Below are positions 44,780 through 54,903 of a DNA stretch of 64,000 nucleotides, piece by piece. The notes under the pieces were generated by a model that searched no databases, was not told where the DNA came from, and saw only the letters and a list, made by a program, of their open reading frames with translations. Source of the DNA: Burkholderia cepacia ATCC 25416 (GTDB taxonomy: Bacteria > Pseudomonadota > Gammaproteobacteria > Burkholderiales > Burkholderiaceae). Both the position numbers and the translations under genes were made by a program. The DNA lies in the NCBI RefSeq assembly GCF_001411495.1, contig NZ_CP012981.1, forward strand, positions 2,666,001-2,730,000, given 5' to 3'. Positions within the stretch are counted from its first letter, which is position 1. Each line of letters begins with the position of its first letter.

Positions 44780-45705
44780 CGGCGCCCGCAGCGGGCGCCG
44801 GCCGCGTGACGGTGGTCGGCAGCCTCAACATGGATCTCGTCGTGCGGGCGCCGCGCCTGCCGCTGCCCGGCGAAACGCTCGCTGGTCATGCGTTCGCGCA
44901 GGCGGCGGGCGGCAAGGGCGGCAACCAGGCCGTCGCTGCCGCGCGGCTCGGCGCGCAGGTCGCGATGATCGGCTGCGTCGGCGCGGATGCGCACGGCGCG
45001 GCACTGCGTGCGGGTCTCGAAGCCGAGGGGATCGACTGCGCGGGGCTCGCGACGAGCGCGTCGGCGTCGACCGGCGTCGCGCTGATCGTCGTCGACGATG
45101 CGAGCCAGAACGCGATCGTGATCGTCGCGGGCGGCAATGGCGAGGTCACGACCGATACGGTCGCGCGGCACGAGGCCGCGCTGGCGTCGGCCGACGTCGT
45201 GATCTGTCAGCTCGAGACGCCGCCGGATGCGGTGTTCGCGGCGCTGTCGGCCGGACGTCGGCTCGGCCGCACGGTGGTGCTCAATCCGGCCCCGGCCGTC
45301 GCGCCGCTGCCGGAGGGCTGGCTGCCGCTCGTCGATTACCTGATCCCGAACGAGGTCGAGGCGGCCGCGTTGACCGCGCTGCCGGTGCGCGACCCGGCGG
45401 AGGCGGAAGCCGCCGCCCGCGCGCTGCAGGCTGGCGGCGCGCGCAACGTGCTGGTCACGCTGGGCGCGCGCGGCGTGCTTGCGCTGACGGCCGACGGCGC
45501 CGCGCGGCATTATCCGGCGCCGGCCGTGCAGGCCGTCGACACGACGGCGGCCGGCGATACCTTCATCGGCGGCTTTTCCGCGCGGCTCGCGGCCGGGGCG
45601 GACGTCGACACCGCGATCCGTTTCGCGCAACGCGCGGCGGCACTGTCGGTCACGCGGGCGGGCGCGCAACCGTCGATTCCCACGCTTGCCGAACTGGCCG
45701 GATAG
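44776..45705 (+). CDS. rbsK: Ribokinase
   Basis: The 309-residue PfkB-family protein has VVGSLNMDLVVRAPRLP and GGKGGNQAVAAARLGAQV near the start and the catalytic block DTTAAGDTFIGGFSARLA with the Asp base (AGD). It phosphorylates ribose to ribose 5-phosphate. Translationally coupled to the regulator gene (ATGA overlap), closing the operon. Confidence 0.94.
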   Translation: MTAPAAGAGRVTVVGSLNMDLVVRAPRLPLPGETLAGHAFAQAAGGKGGNQAVAAARLGAQVAMIGCVGADAHGAALRAGLEAEGIDCAGLATSASASTGVALIVVDDASQNAIVIVAGGNGEVTTDTVARHEAALASADVVICQLETPPDAVFAALSAGRRLGRTVVLNPAPAVAPLPEGWLPLVDYLIPNEVEAAALTALPVRDPAEAEAAARALQAGGARNVLVTLGARGVLALTADGAARHYPAPAVQAVDTTAAGDTFIGGFSARLAAGADVDTAIRFAQRAAALSVTRAGAQPSIPTLAELAG

Positions 45706-45980
45706 GGCCTGATCACGCATCGCAGCCGGTTCGTCGCAAACGACGGCCGGCCGCGTATCCGCGATGCGCGCCGGCGACGGAGGGCCTTCCATCGATGTGC
45801 GCTCTAGTGCACGGCGATGCACGTATTTTCGTTCAGCTATTTGTAATAAACAGACGAATAATTCGAAAAAATAGCGGAAACGCCATCAAGTTGTGCGATG
45901 CATGGTCGTAAATGCATCAGGTGAAGCAATGCTTCGAAGCGACGGGTCCGTCCCGTCCATCACGACGCAACACAGGAAGG

Positions 45981-47747
45981 ATGATGGCGTTCAAAAACCT
46001 GACGATTCGTGCGCGCATCGGTTTCACGATGGCGTTTCTGGCGGTGCTCCTCGGTGTGATCGGTGGGCTCGGCGTGTATGGAATGACGCGCGCGAACGGC
46101 ACGACGCGCGAGATCTTCAAGAATCAGATGCCAAGCGCGGTCGATGTCTCGCTTGCCGAGATCTATTCGGCGCGCGAACGCCTGGCCCTCGACCGGGCGG
46201 CGCTCCTGGCCGGCACGCCCGATGCGGCGGCTGCCATCGAGCGAAGCCGCGGGATGCGCGCGCAGTCGGACACCTGGTGGCAAAAGTATCTCGCGTTGCC
46301 GCGCGGCCCGGAGGAGGATCGCATCGCACAGGACGTCGCCGCGAAGCGGCAGGCGTTGCAGCACGAGTGCGACGCGTTCGCGAGCGTGCTCGGGGCGAAT
46401 CAGGCCGACCGCATCGGCGACGGCGCCAAGCAGCTCCAGGCGCGCTACACCGACCTCTCGACGGCGAGCGAGGCGTTGCGCAACTACCAGTTCAGTGACG
46501 CGCAAGCCAACTTCGATCATGCGGAATCGGTGTACGAGACGCTGCGTGTGCTGGCGATCGTCGCGCTGGTGGCCGGCTTCGCTGCCGCGGTGGTGTCGTG
46601 GCTGACGCTGAGCCGCGCGATCGGCCGCCCGATTGCCGACGCGCTCGCGCATTTCGACGCGATTGCCGCCGGCGACCTGCGCCGGCCGATCGTCGTGGAC
46701 CGGCGTGACGAGATGGGCCAGCTTCTCGAGGGCCTCGGCAAGATGCAGCGCGGGCTCGTCGAGACGGTGCGCACCGTGCGCGGCGGCAGCGAGTCGATCG
46801 CGACCGCGGCGCGCCAGATTGCGGCCGGCAACATCGACCTGTCGTCGCGCACCGAGGAGCAGGCCGCTGCGCTGCAGGAAACCGCGTCGAGCATGGAGCA
46901 GCTGACCGGCACCGTGAAGCAGAACGCAGACAATGCACGCCAGGCGAGTTCGCTGGCCGCGAATGCGTCGGAGATTGCAAACAAGGGCAATACGGTGGTC
47001 GGCCAGGTGGTCGGCACGATGGGCGAGATCAACGACAGCTCGGCGAAGATCGCGGACATCATCGCGATCATCGAGGGAATCGCGTTCCAGACCAACATTC
47101 TTGCGCTGAATGCAGCGGTGGAAGCCGCGCGGGCCGGCGAGGAAGGCCGCGGTTTCGCGGTCGTCGCGGGCGAGGTGCGCAGCCTGGCCCAGCGTTCGTC
47201 GGCCGCGGCCAAGGAGATCAAGGTGCTGATCGACGCGTCGGTGGAGCGCATCCGGTCGGGTTCCACGCTGGTCGACGAGGCAGGGCGCACGATGAGCGAC
47301 GTGATCGGCGCGGTGCAGCGCGTGACGGACATCATGGGCGAGATCGCGGCGGCATCCGAGGAGCAGAGCGGCGGGATCGACCAGGTGGCGCGCGCGGTCG
47401 CGCAGATGGACGAGGTCACGCAGCAGAACGCGGCGCTCGTCGAGGAAGCCGCGGCCGCCGCGCAGTCGCTCGACGAACAGGCCGGGCGCCTGCGTGAAAC
47501 GGCAGCGGTATTCCAGCTCGCCGACGACACGTCGCGGCCGGGTGCCGCGGCACCGGTTGCGGTGCGTCACGCGCCGCGTGCGTCTTCCGCGGCGGTTGCC
47601 GCGCCTGTCGCTGCTGCGCGCGACGATCGCGATGCCCCGCCGAAACGCGCGGCTGCGGCGGCGCCGGTGCGCAAGCCCGTCGCGGCCGCCGCTGCGCCCG
47701 CGCAGGCGGCCGCTCCCGGTGGCGCGGACGACTGGGAAACCTTCTGA
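45981..47747 (+). CDS. Methyl-accepting chemotaxis protein with CheR tether
   Basis: From the ATG at 45981 the product has 588 residues. One helix near the start ([19 protein letters not shown]), a periplasmic ligand domain of the Tar type (about residues 40-185), a second helix ([19 protein letters not shown]), a HAMP domain and a signalling hairpin with the conserved tip [20 protein letters not shown]. The last five residues DWETF match the CheR-binding pentapeptide (NWETF in Tar/Tsr) behind an Ala/Pro-rich tether. It lies next to the ribose operon, but a ribose link is only suggested by position. Confidence 0.92.
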   Translation: MMAFKNLTIRARIGFTMAFLAVLLGVIGGLGVYGMTRANGTTREIFKNQMPSAVDVSLAEIYSARERLALDRAALLAGTPDAAAAIERSRGMRAQSDTWWQKYLALPRGPEEDRIAQDVAAKRQALQHECDAFASVLGANQADRIGDGAKQLQARYTDLSTASEALRNYQFSDAQANFDHAESVYETLRVLAIVALVAGFAAAVVSWLTLSRAIGRPIADALAHFDAIAAGDLRRPIVVDRRDEMGQLLEGLGKMQRGLVETVRTVRGGSESIATAARQIAAGNIDLSSRTEEQAAALQETASSMEQLTGTVKQNADNARQASSLAANASEIANKGNTVVGQVVGTMGEINDSSAKIADIIAIIEGIAFQTNILALNAAVEAARAGEEGRGFAVVAGEVRSLAQRSSAAAKEIKVLIDASVERIRSGSTLVDEAGRTMSDVIGAVQRVTDIMGEIAAASEEQSGGIDQVARAVAQMDEVTQQNAALVEEAAAAAQSLDEQAGRLRETAAVFQLADDTSRPGAAAPVAVRHAPRASSAAVAAPVAAARDDRDAPPKRAAAAAPVRKPVAAAAAPAQAAAPGGADDWETF

Positions 47748-47785
47748 TTCGCGCGTGCCGCGCATCTATCCCCATTTGGTAGCGA

Positions 47786-47818
47786 ACGACGCCCGCAACA
47801 CGCGGGCGTCGTCGTTTC
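47786..47818 (+). terminator. Terminator behind the chemoreceptor gene
   Basis: ACGACGCCCGC and GCGGGCGTCGT form an 11-base-pair stem, followed by CGTTT. Confidence 0.6.
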
Positions 47819-48298
47819 TGCGGCGGAGAAATGTGACAGTCGACGTACATGAACGACGATCGTGCAGGGTTGCGTGCATCGAGCGATCTGCATCGACGGA
47901 AGTTGCGCACAGGTGCGAGTGAAGTTCCCGCATCCGTCGTACGGGTATCTCCGTAAGGGCGCTGCGAAAAAAATTTGTAACGGCGCGCGCAACGTGTCGT
48001 CGCAAACGGCTGCTCGAACGTATAGGGATGAAGGGGGAAGTGACGACGTCGGATGTGTCCAACGCACAAGACGTTCCGTTGTTCGACGAGACGCGACGGA
48101 TGCAGTTTCTGCGGCTCGGGAGATCGATTGTAAAACGACGAAATGCGTTGTCCAAGCGGTGTTGTCGAGAATGACGAACTTCATACGAAGAGTTCGTGAA
48201 AAAAAATAAGAAAGGGTTTAGGATGAATTCGAACGCGCTTGCTTCTGCGCAGTCGTACGAAGGCAGGCACGTCTTCAGACTCAGGCGAGGGAGGTAGC
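47819..48298 (+). other. Long leader region in front of prkA
   Basis: About 480 bases with no supported gene (a 115-residue open frame at 47862-48209 lacks features). It contains AT-rich blocks (AAAAAAATTTGTAA near 47968; GAAAAAAAATAAGAAAGGG near 48200) and an inverted repeat ACGAACT-N10-AGTTCGT around 48173-48196. It probably holds the prkA promoter and a long untranslated leader. I see no clear sigma-54 site. Confidence 0.5.
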
Positions 48299-50221
48299 AT
48301 GGATATTTACAGCAGCTTCGCGAACCGCTTCGAAAAAACGCGAGAGGAAGAGCTCTCGCTGGAGGAGTATCTCGCGCTCTGCAAGAACGATCCATCCGCG
48401 TACGCGACGGCTGGTGAACGCATGCTGGCAGCAATCGGGGAACCTGAACACATCGATACCCGCAACGATCCGCGCCTGTCGCGGATCTTCGCGAACAAGG
48501 TCATCAAGGTCTATCCCGCGTTCCGTGAGTTCTACGGAATGGAGGAGGTGATCGAGCAGGTGGTCGCATATTTCCGTCACGCTGCGCAAGGGCTCGAAGA
48601 GAAGAAGCAGATCCTCTATCTGCTTGGCCCGGTGGGCGGCGGCAAGTCGTCGATCGCCGAGCGTCTGAAGCAACTGATGGAGCGTGTGCCGTTCTATTCG
48701 CTGAAGGGTTCGCCCGTCAACGAATCGCCGCTCGGGCTGTTCGACTACGACGAAGACGGCCCGATCCTCGAGGAACAGTACGGCATTCCGCGCCGCTACC
48801 TGAAAAACATCCTGAGTCCGTGGGCCGTCAAGCGCCTGCACGAATACAACGGCGACATCCGCCAGTTCCGCGTGGTGCGTCGTTATCCGTCGATCCTGCG
48901 GCAGATCGGCATCGCGAAGACGGAGCCGGGTGACGAGAACAACCAGGACATCTCGTCGCTGGTCGGCAAGGTCGATATCCGCAAGCTCGAACAGTACGCG
49001 CAGGACGACGCCGACGCGTACAGCTACTCCGGTGGCCTGTGCCTCGCGAACCAGGGCCTGCTCGAGTTCGTCGAAATGTTCAAGGCGCCGATCAAGGTGT
49101 TGCACCCGCTGCTCACCGCCACGCAGGAAGGCAACTTCAAGGGCACCGAGGGTTTCGGCGCGATTCCGTTCGACGGGATCATCCTCGCGCACTCGAACGA
49201 GTCGGAATGGAAGGCGTTCCGCAACAACCGCAACAACGAGGCACTGCTCGACCGGATCTTCGTCGTGAAGGTGCCGTACTGCCTGCGCGTATCGGAAGAG
49301 ACCAAGATCTACGAGAAGCTGATCCGCAACTCGTCGCTGGCCGAGGCCGTCTGCGCACCGGGCACGCTGAAGATGATGTCGCAGTTCTCGGTGCTGTCGC
49401 GCCTGCACGAGCCGGAGAATTCGAGCCTGTTCTCGAAGATGCAGGTGTACGACGGCGAAAACCTCAAGGATACCGATCCAAAGGCGAAGTCGTACCAGGA
49501 ATACCGCGACTACGCGGGCGTGGACGAAGGGATGACGGGCGTGTCGACACGCTTCGCGTTCAAGATCCTGTCGCGCGTGTTCAACTTCGATTCGAGCGAG
49601 GTCGCGGCCAACCCCGTGCACCTGATGTACGTGCTCGAGCAGCAGATCGAGCGCGAGCAGTTCCCGCCGGAAACCGAGCAGAAGTATCTGTCCTTCGTGA
49701 AGGACGTACTGGCGTCGCGCTACGCGGATTTTATCGGCAAGGAGATCCAGACGGCCTACCTCGAGTCGTATTCGGAGTACGGCCAGAACATCTTCGACCG
49801 CTACGTCACGTATGCGGACTTCTGGATCCAGGACCAGGAATTCCGCGATCACGATACGGGCGAGAGCTTCGACCGCGCCGCGCTCAACGCGGAGCTGGAG
49901 AAGATCGAGAAGCCGGCCGGCATCAGTAATCCGAAGGATTACCGCAACGAGATCGTGAACTTCGTGTTGCGTGCACGGGCGGCGAACGCCGGCAAGAACC
50001 CCGTGTGGACGAGCTACGAGAAGTTGCGCGTCGTGATCGAGAAGAAGATGTTCTCGAATACCGAGGAACTGTTGCCGGTGATTTCGTTCAACGCGAAGGG
50101 TTCGGCGGAGGAGCAGCGCAAGCATGAGGACTTTGTGAACCGGATGGTCGCGAAGGGCTATACGCCGAAGCAGGTGAGGCTGCTTTGCGACTGGTACCTG
50201 CGCGTGCGCAAGTCATCATGA
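48299..50221 (+). CDS. prkA: PrkA-type serine protein kinase (YeaG)
   Basis: The 640-residue product matches PrkA/YeaG: an AAA+ domain with Walker A GPVGGGKSS (residues 110-118) and LVGKVDIRKLEQYAQDD, and a C-terminal PrkA domain (about residues 390-640). GGGAGG precedes the ATG. In enterobacteria the homologue is induced by nitrogen and other starvation and acts with YeaH. Here it leads a three-gene set with yeaH and spoVR. Confidence 0.95.
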   Translation: MDIYSSFANRFEKTREEELSLEEYLALCKNDPSAYATAGERMLAAIGEPEHIDTRNDPRLSRIFANKVIKVYPAFREFYGMEEVIEQVVAYFRHAAQGLEEKKQILYLLGPVGGGKSSIAERLKQLMERVPFYSLKGSPVNESPLGLFDYDEDGPILEEQYGIPRRYLKNILSPWAVKRLHEYNGDIRQFRVVRRYPSILRQIGIAKTEPGDENNQDISSLVGKVDIRKLEQYAQDDADAYSYSGGLCLANQGLLEFVEMFKAPIKVLHPLLTATQEGNFKGTEGFGAIPFDGIILAHSNESEWKAFRNNRNNEALLDRIFVVKVPYCLRVSEETKIYEKLIRNSSLAEAVCAPGTLKMMSQFSVLSRLHEPENSSLFSKMQVYDGENLKDTDPKAKSYQEYRDYAGVDEGMTGVSTRFAFKILSRVFNFDSSEVAANPVHLMYVLEQQIEREQFPPETEQKYLSFVKDVLASRYADFIGKEIQTAYLESYSEYGQNIFDRYVTYADFWIQDQEFRDHDTGESFDRAALNAELEKIEKPAGISNPKDYRNEIVNFVLRARAANAGKNPVWTSYEKLRVVIEKKMFSNTEELLPVISFNAKGSAEEQRKHEDFVNRMVAKGYTPKQVRLLCDWYLRVRKSS

Positions 50222-50234
50222 CGCGCGCGGTACT

Positions 50235-50266
50235 GCGCCCGTACGGCGAGACCGTACGGGCGCTTT
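50235..50266 (+). terminator. Hairpin between prkA and yeaH
   Basis: GCGCCCGTACG and CGTACGGGCGC form a perfect 11-base-pair stem with TTTC behind it. In a set of cotranscribed genes it is probably a partial terminator or processing site that lowers yeaH-spoVR output. Confidence 0.55.
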
Positions 50267-50346
50267 CAGAGGCGCCGCCCGCATGACGGCAGACGGCATG
50301 CGCGGCGAGTGCCCCGGCAGATCGACTTTCGAGCGGGAGACCGGGA

Positions 50347-51615
50347 GTGCTTCATCAAATCATCGACCGCAGGCTGGCCGGCAAGAACAAGAGTATCGCC
50401 AACCGCGAACGCTTTCTGCGTCGCGTCAAGAACTACATTCGTCGTGCCGTGTCCGACGCGGTGCGCGACCGTAGCATCAAGGATATCCAGAGCACGCAGA
50501 GCATCACGATCCCGCGCAAGGACATCGCGGAGCCGAATTTCCGGCACGCGCCTGGCGGGCGTCGTGAATACGTGCACCCCGGCAACGAGGACTACGTGCG
50601 CGGCGACAAGATCCCGCGCCCGCAGGGCGGCTCGGGCGGCGGAGGCAGTCAGGCGAGCAACGAGGGCGAAGGGCAGGACGACTTCGTGTTCGAGTTGTCG
50701 CGCGACGAGTTCATGCAGTACTTCTTCGACGATCTCGAACTGCCTCGCCTCGTGAAGACGCACCTGCTGACGGTGCCGAGCTGGAAGAACGTGCGCGCGG
50801 GCTGGTCGGCGGAAGGCACGCCGAACAACATCGACGTCGTGCGTTCGCTGCGCAGCGCACTCGGGCGTCGCATCGCGCTCGGCTCGCCGCTCGTCAACGA
50901 GCTGCGAGAGCTGGAGGCGCAGCTCGAGGCGATGAAGAGCGACCCGGAAGACCGGCGCGCGGAGATCGCGGTGCTCGAGGCCGAGATCCATCACCTGAAG
51001 GGGCGCATCTGGCGGATTCCGTTCATCGATCCGTTCGACCTGCGCTACATCAACCGCGTGAAGCAGCCGCAACCCTCGAGCCAGGCCGTGATGTTCTGCC
51101 TGATGGACGTGTCGGGCTCGATGGACGAGCAGCGCAAGGATCTGTCGAAGCGCTTCTTCATCCTGCTTTACCTGTTCCTCAAGCGTAACTACGAGCGCAT
51201 CGAGGTGGTGTTCATCCGCCACCACACGCGTGCCGAGGAAGTCGACGAGGACACCTTCTTCCATTCGACCGAGAGCGGCGGCACGGTGGTGTCGAGTGCG
51301 CTCGAGCTGATGCGCAAGGTGATGAACGAGCGCTACTCGCCGACGGAGTGGAACATCTACGGCGCGCAGGCGTCCGACGGCGACAACTGGACTGACGATT
51401 CGCCCAAGTGTCGCAAAATCCTGGAAGAGGATATCCTCACGAAGGTGCGTTACTTCGCGTATATCCAGGTCGCGCCGGAAGAGCAGAACCTGTGGCTGGA
51501 ATACGCGCAACTGGCCCTGTCTCAGCCGCATCTCGCGATGAAAAAAGTGGAATCGGCTGCCGACATTTACCCGGTGTTTCGCGAATTGTTCGAAAAGCAG
51601 GTGGAAATGTCATGA
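50347..51615 (+). CDS. yeaH: YeaH/YhbH family protein (DUF444)
   Basis: The GTG at 50347 gives 422 residues beginning LHQIIDRRLAGKNKSIANRE, the DUF444 start. A Gly-rich, low-complexity linker lies at about residues 94-112. A von Willebrand A-like metal site DVSGSM (Asp254, Ser256, Ser258) follows. YeaH works with PrkA/YeaG in stress responses by an unclear mechanism. Its stop overlaps an in-frame ATG of the SpoVR frame. Confidence 0.93.
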   Translation: MLHQIIDRRLAGKNKSIANRERFLRRVKNYIRRAVSDAVRDRSIKDIQSTQSITIPRKDIAEPNFRHAPGGRREYVHPGNEDYVRGDKIPRPQGGSGGGGSQASNEGEGQDDFVFELSRDEFMQYFFDDLELPRLVKTHLLTVPSWKNVRAGWSAEGTPNNIDVVRSLRSALGRRIALGSPLVNELRELEAQLEAMKSDPEDRRAEIAVLEAEIHHLKGRIWRIPFIDPFDLRYINRVKQPQPSSQAVMFCLMDVSGSMDEQRKDLSKRFFILLYLFLKRNYERIEVVFIRHHTRAEEVDEDTFFHSTESGGTVVSSALELMRKVMNERYSPTEWNIYGAQASDGDNWTDDSPKCRKILEEDILTKVRYFAYIQVAPEEQNLWLEYAQLALSQPHLAMKKVESAADIYPVFRELFEKQVEMS

Positions 51616-51767
51616 CGACCCGCCATCTGCACAACGAGTCGCGCGGCTATGCGCCGCGCCCTTCCGGCGACGACACGGCCGGCCCTGCCGCACCGCAGCA
51701 ACGCGGGCAGGCCGAACCGCCGCCGCCGGCCGCCGATTTGCCCGGCCCAGGGCAAAAGGAAGCGCGT

Positions 51768-53291
51768 ATGAACGTTGCCGAACGCAAGCCGCTGCCGTGC
51801 CCGTCCGACTGGACGTTCGAATTGCTCGAGGAATACGACACGCACATCTCGCAGGTCGCCGAACAATACGAGCTCGACATCTACCCGATCCAGCTCGAAC
51901 TGATCAGCGCCGAGCAGATGATGGACGCGTATGCGTCGGTCGGGATGCCCGTCAACTACCGTCACTGGTCGTTCGGCAAGCACTTCCTGTCGACCGAGAA
52001 GAGCTACCGTCGCGGCCAGATGGGCCTCGCGTACGAAATCGTCATCAACTCGAACCCGTGCATCGCGTACCTGATGGAAGAGAACACGATGACGATGCAG
52101 GCGCTCGTCATCGCGCACGCGGCGTACGGGCACAACTCGTTCTTCAAGGGTAACTACCTGTTCCGGCTGTGGACCGACGCGCACGCGATCATCGACTATC
52201 TCGTGTACGCGAAGAACTACGTCGCGGAATGCGAGGAGCGCTACGGTCTCGATCGTGTCGAGGAACTGCTCGATTCGTGCCATGCGCTGATGAACTACGG
52301 CGTCGACCGCTACAAGCGGCCGCAGAAGCCTTCGCTGTCGAAGGAGGCCGCGCTGCGGCGCGAGCGCGAGGCGTACCTGCAGTCGCAGGTGAACGAACTG
52401 TGGCGCACGCTGCCGGGCAAGAAGCCCGAGCTGATGGAGGAGCAGGAAGACCGCTATCCGCCCGAGCCGCAGGAGAACCTGCTGTATTTCGCGGAAAAGA
52501 ATGCGCCGCTGCTCGAACCGTGGGAGCGGGAAGTGATCCGCATCGTGCGCAAGATCGGCCAGTATTTCTACCCGCAACGGCAGACGCAGGTGATGAACGA
52601 AGGCTGGGCGACGTTCTGGCACTACACGCTGCTGAATACGCTGTACAACCAGGGGAAGCTGGAAGACAGCTTCATGATGGAGTTCCTGCATTCGCACAGC
52701 AACGTGGTCTACCAGCCGCCCGTCACGAAGCCGTACTACAGCGGGATCAACCCGTACGCGCTCGGCTTTTCGATGATGAGCGACATCCGGCGGATCTGCG
52801 AAGCGCCGACGGAGGAAGACTACAAGTGGTTTCCCGAGATCGCGGGCACCCCGTGGCTGCCGGCGATGCACTACGCGATGCGCAACTTCAAGGACGAGAG
52901 CTTCATCGCGCAGTACCTGTCGCCGAGCCTGATCCGCGACATGCGGCTCTTCTCGGTGCTCGACGACGACATGCGCGATTCGCTCGAGGTGTCGGCGATC
53001 CACGACGATTCGGGCTACCAGTATGTGCGGCAGGCACTGTCGAGGCAGTACGACATCCATCACCGCGAACCGAACATTCAGGTGTGGGCGGTGAACACGC
53101 GCGGCGACCGCAGCCTCACGCTGCGCCACTTCATGACCGACAACCGTCACCTGTCGAACGACAGCGACGAAGTGCTCAAGCACATGGCCCGGCTCTGGCA
53201 ATTCGACGTGTTCCTGGAAAGCGTCGACGAGGCCGGTACCGTGCGCAAGCGCTACGAGTGCCGCTACGTGCCGCCGGAGGTGCGGATCTGA
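51768..53291 (+). CDS. spoVR: SpoVR family protein (YcgB)
   Basis: From the ATG at 51768 (AAAGGA upstream) the product has 507 residues, close to 510 for Escherichia coli YcgB. It begins NVAERKPLPCPSDWTFE and has the conserved block KIGQYFYPQRQTQVMNEGWATFW. An ATG at 51612 that overlaps the yeaH stop would add a 52-residue Pro/Ala-rich extension; translation may start at both. SpoVR proteins accompany PrkA and YeaH in many proteobacteria; their biochemical role is unknown. A strong terminator follows. Confidence 0.92.
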   Translation: MNVAERKPLPCPSDWTFELLEEYDTHISQVAEQYELDIYPIQLELISAEQMMDAYASVGMPVNYRHWSFGKHFLSTEKSYRRGQMGLAYEIVINSNPCIAYLMEENTMTMQALVIAHAAYGHNSFFKGNYLFRLWTDAHAIIDYLVYAKNYVAECEERYGLDRVEELLDSCHALMNYGVDRYKRPQKPSLSKEAALRREREAYLQSQVNELWRTLPGKKPELMEEQEDRYPPEPQENLLYFAEKNAPLLEPWEREVIRIVRKIGQYFYPQRQTQVMNEGWATFWHYTLLNTLYNQGKLEDSFMMEFLHSHSNVVYQPPVTKPYYSGINPYALGFSMMSDIRRICEAPTEEDYKWFPEIAGTPWLPAMHYAMRNFKDESFIAQYLSPSLIRDMRLFSVLDDDMRDSLEVSAIHDDSGYQYVRQALSRQYDIHHREPNIQVWAVNTRGDRSLTLRHFMTDNRHLSNDSDEVLKHMARLWQFDVFLESVDEAGTVRKRYECRYVPPEVRI

Positions 53292-53317
53292 ACATCGCCA
53301 GCGGGAAGTTTGCATCG

Positions 53318-53343
53318 AACGCCAGCCTGCGGGCTGGCGTTTT
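53318..53343 (+). terminator. Intrinsic terminator of the prkA-yeaH-spoVR set
   Basis: AACGCCAGCC and GGCTGGCGTT form a ten-base-pair stem with a TGCG loop and a short T run. Confidence 0.85.
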
Positions 53344-53522
53344 CATATGACGAACGCATGGCGGGAGAAAAATTTTCTACATCCGGACGAACCCGGAGAG
53401 CCTGTTACTTTACATTTCGCTAAAATCCCGTAGCGCCGTGCGCCGGAACCGGTGCCACGTTCGATCGCACGCGGCGGCCCAGCCGCCTCGCCCAGAAAGT
53501 ACTACAAGGAACAGACCAATCC

Positions 53523-54827
53523 ATGGATGTCCAGACCGAACAAGCCGCGCTGTCCGCGCATGACACCCGGCGGCGCGTGTTCGCCATCGTCGGCGCCTCG
53601 TCGGGCAACCTCGTCGAGTGGTTCGACTTCTACATCTACTCGTTCTGCGCGCTGTACTTCGCGCCGGCATTCTTCCCGAGCGGCAACACGACGACGGAGC
53701 TGCTGAACACGGCGGGGGTATTCGCGGCCGGCTTCCTGATGCGTCCGATCGGCGGCTGGCTGTTCGGCCGCATCGCCGACCGCCACGGCCGCCGCAACGC
53801 GATGATGATCTCGGTGCTGATGATGTGCGGCGGCTCGCTCGTGATCGCGGTGCTGCCGACCTATGCGCAGATCGGCGCGCTCGCGCCGGCGCTGCTGCTG
53901 GTCGCGCGGCTGTTCCAGGGGCTGTCGGTGGGCGGTGAATACGGCACGAGCGCGACCTACATGAGCGAGGTGGCGCTGAAGGGCCGCCGCGGCTTCTTCG
54001 CGTCGTTCCAGTACGTGACGCTGATCGGCGGCCAGCTGTGCGCGCTGCTCGTGCTCGTGATCCTGCAGCAGACGCTGTCGGGCGACGAACTGAAGGCGTG
54101 GGGCTGGCGCATTCCGTTCGTGGTCGGCGCGGCGGCCGCGTTGATCTCGCTGTACCTGCGCAAGTCGCTCGACGAGACGTCGACGTCCGAATCGCGCGAC
54201 AAGAAAAACGCGGGCACGATCCGCGGCGTGTGGCAGCACAAGGGGGCGTTCTTCACGGTGGTCGGCTTCACGGCCGGCGGCTCGCTGATCTTCTACACGT
54301 TCACGACGTACATGCAGAAGTACCTCGTGAACACGGCCGGCATGCATGCGAAGACGGCCAGCAACGTGATGACCGTCGCGCTGCTCGTCTACATGCTGAT
54401 GCAGCCGGTGTTCGGCGCGCTGTCCGACAGGATCGGCCGCCGCACGTCGATGATCCTGTTCGGCTCGTTCGCGGTGATCGGCACGGTGCCGCTGATGCAC
54501 GCGCTGAAGGACGTGACGAGCCCGGTGGCGGCGTTCGTGCTGATCACGGTCGCGCTCGCGATCGTCAGCTTCTACACGTCGATCAGCGGGCTGATCAAGG
54601 CCGAGATGTTCCCGCCGGAAGTGCGCGCGATGGGCGTCGGCCTGTCGTATGCGGTCGCGAACGCGATCTTCGGCGGCTCGGCCGAGTACGTCGCACTGTG
54701 GTTCAAGTCGATCGGCAGCGAGGAAACCTTCTACTGGTACGTGACCGTGCTGTGCGCGATCTCGCTGATCGTGTCGTGGCGGATGCGCGATCCGAGCAAG
54801 GAAGGGTACCTGCGTCACGAGCCGTGA
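53523..54827 (+). CDS. MHS family MFS transporter (KgtP-like)
   Basis: The 434-residue product has twelve helices and the MHS marks [39 protein letters not shown], and [20 protein letters not shown]. It is closest in pattern to alpha-ketoglutarate permeases, proton symporters for dicarboxylates. Substrate is not certain. It stands alone between a terminator and the agmatine regulator, with its own terminator behind. Confidence 0.9.
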   Translation: MDVQTEQAALSAHDTRRRVFAIVGASSGNLVEWFDFYIYSFCALYFAPAFFPSGNTTTELLNTAGVFAAGFLMRPIGGWLFGRIADRHGRRNAMMISVLMMCGGSLVIAVLPTYAQIGALAPALLLVARLFQGLSVGGEYGTSATYMSEVALKGRRGFFASFQYVTLIGGQLCALLVLVILQQTLSGDELKAWGWRIPFVVGAAAALISLYLRKSLDETSTSESRDKKNAGTIRGVWQHKGAFFTVVGFTAGGSLIFYTFTTYMQKYLVNTAGMHAKTASNVMTVALLVYMLMQPVFGALSDRIGRRTSMILFGSFAVIGTVPLMHALKDVTSPVAAFVLITVALAIVSFYTSISGLIKAEMFPPEVRAMGVGLSYAVANAIFGGSAEYVALWFKSIGSEETFYWYVTVLCAISLIVSWRMRDPSKEGYLRHEP

Positions 54828-54861
54828 TCGGCCGCGCATCGTACGCATTCGCATCATGACG

Positions 54862-54893
54862 AACGTCCCGCCAGCCGGCGGGACGTTTTTTTT
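54862..54893 (+). terminator. Intrinsic terminator of the MHS transporter gene
   Basis: AACGTCCCGCC and GGCGGGACGTT form an 11-base-pair stem with an AGCC loop followed by seven T. Confidence 0.9.
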
Positions 54894-54903
54894 CGGCGTT
54901 CGA

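Noticed and set aside
47862..48209. A 115-residue gene in front of prkA
   Set aside because: No ribosome site, no family features, and shifting frames on both strands; better explained as leader DNA.
48281..50125. Open frame of about 610 residues on the minus strand
   Set aside because: Antisense to prkA, whose conserved motifs leave no room for a second real protein; no ribosome site or family features.
51567..53315. Open frame of about 580 residues on the minus strand
   Set aside because: Antisense to spoVR, which has conserved blocks; shadow composition.
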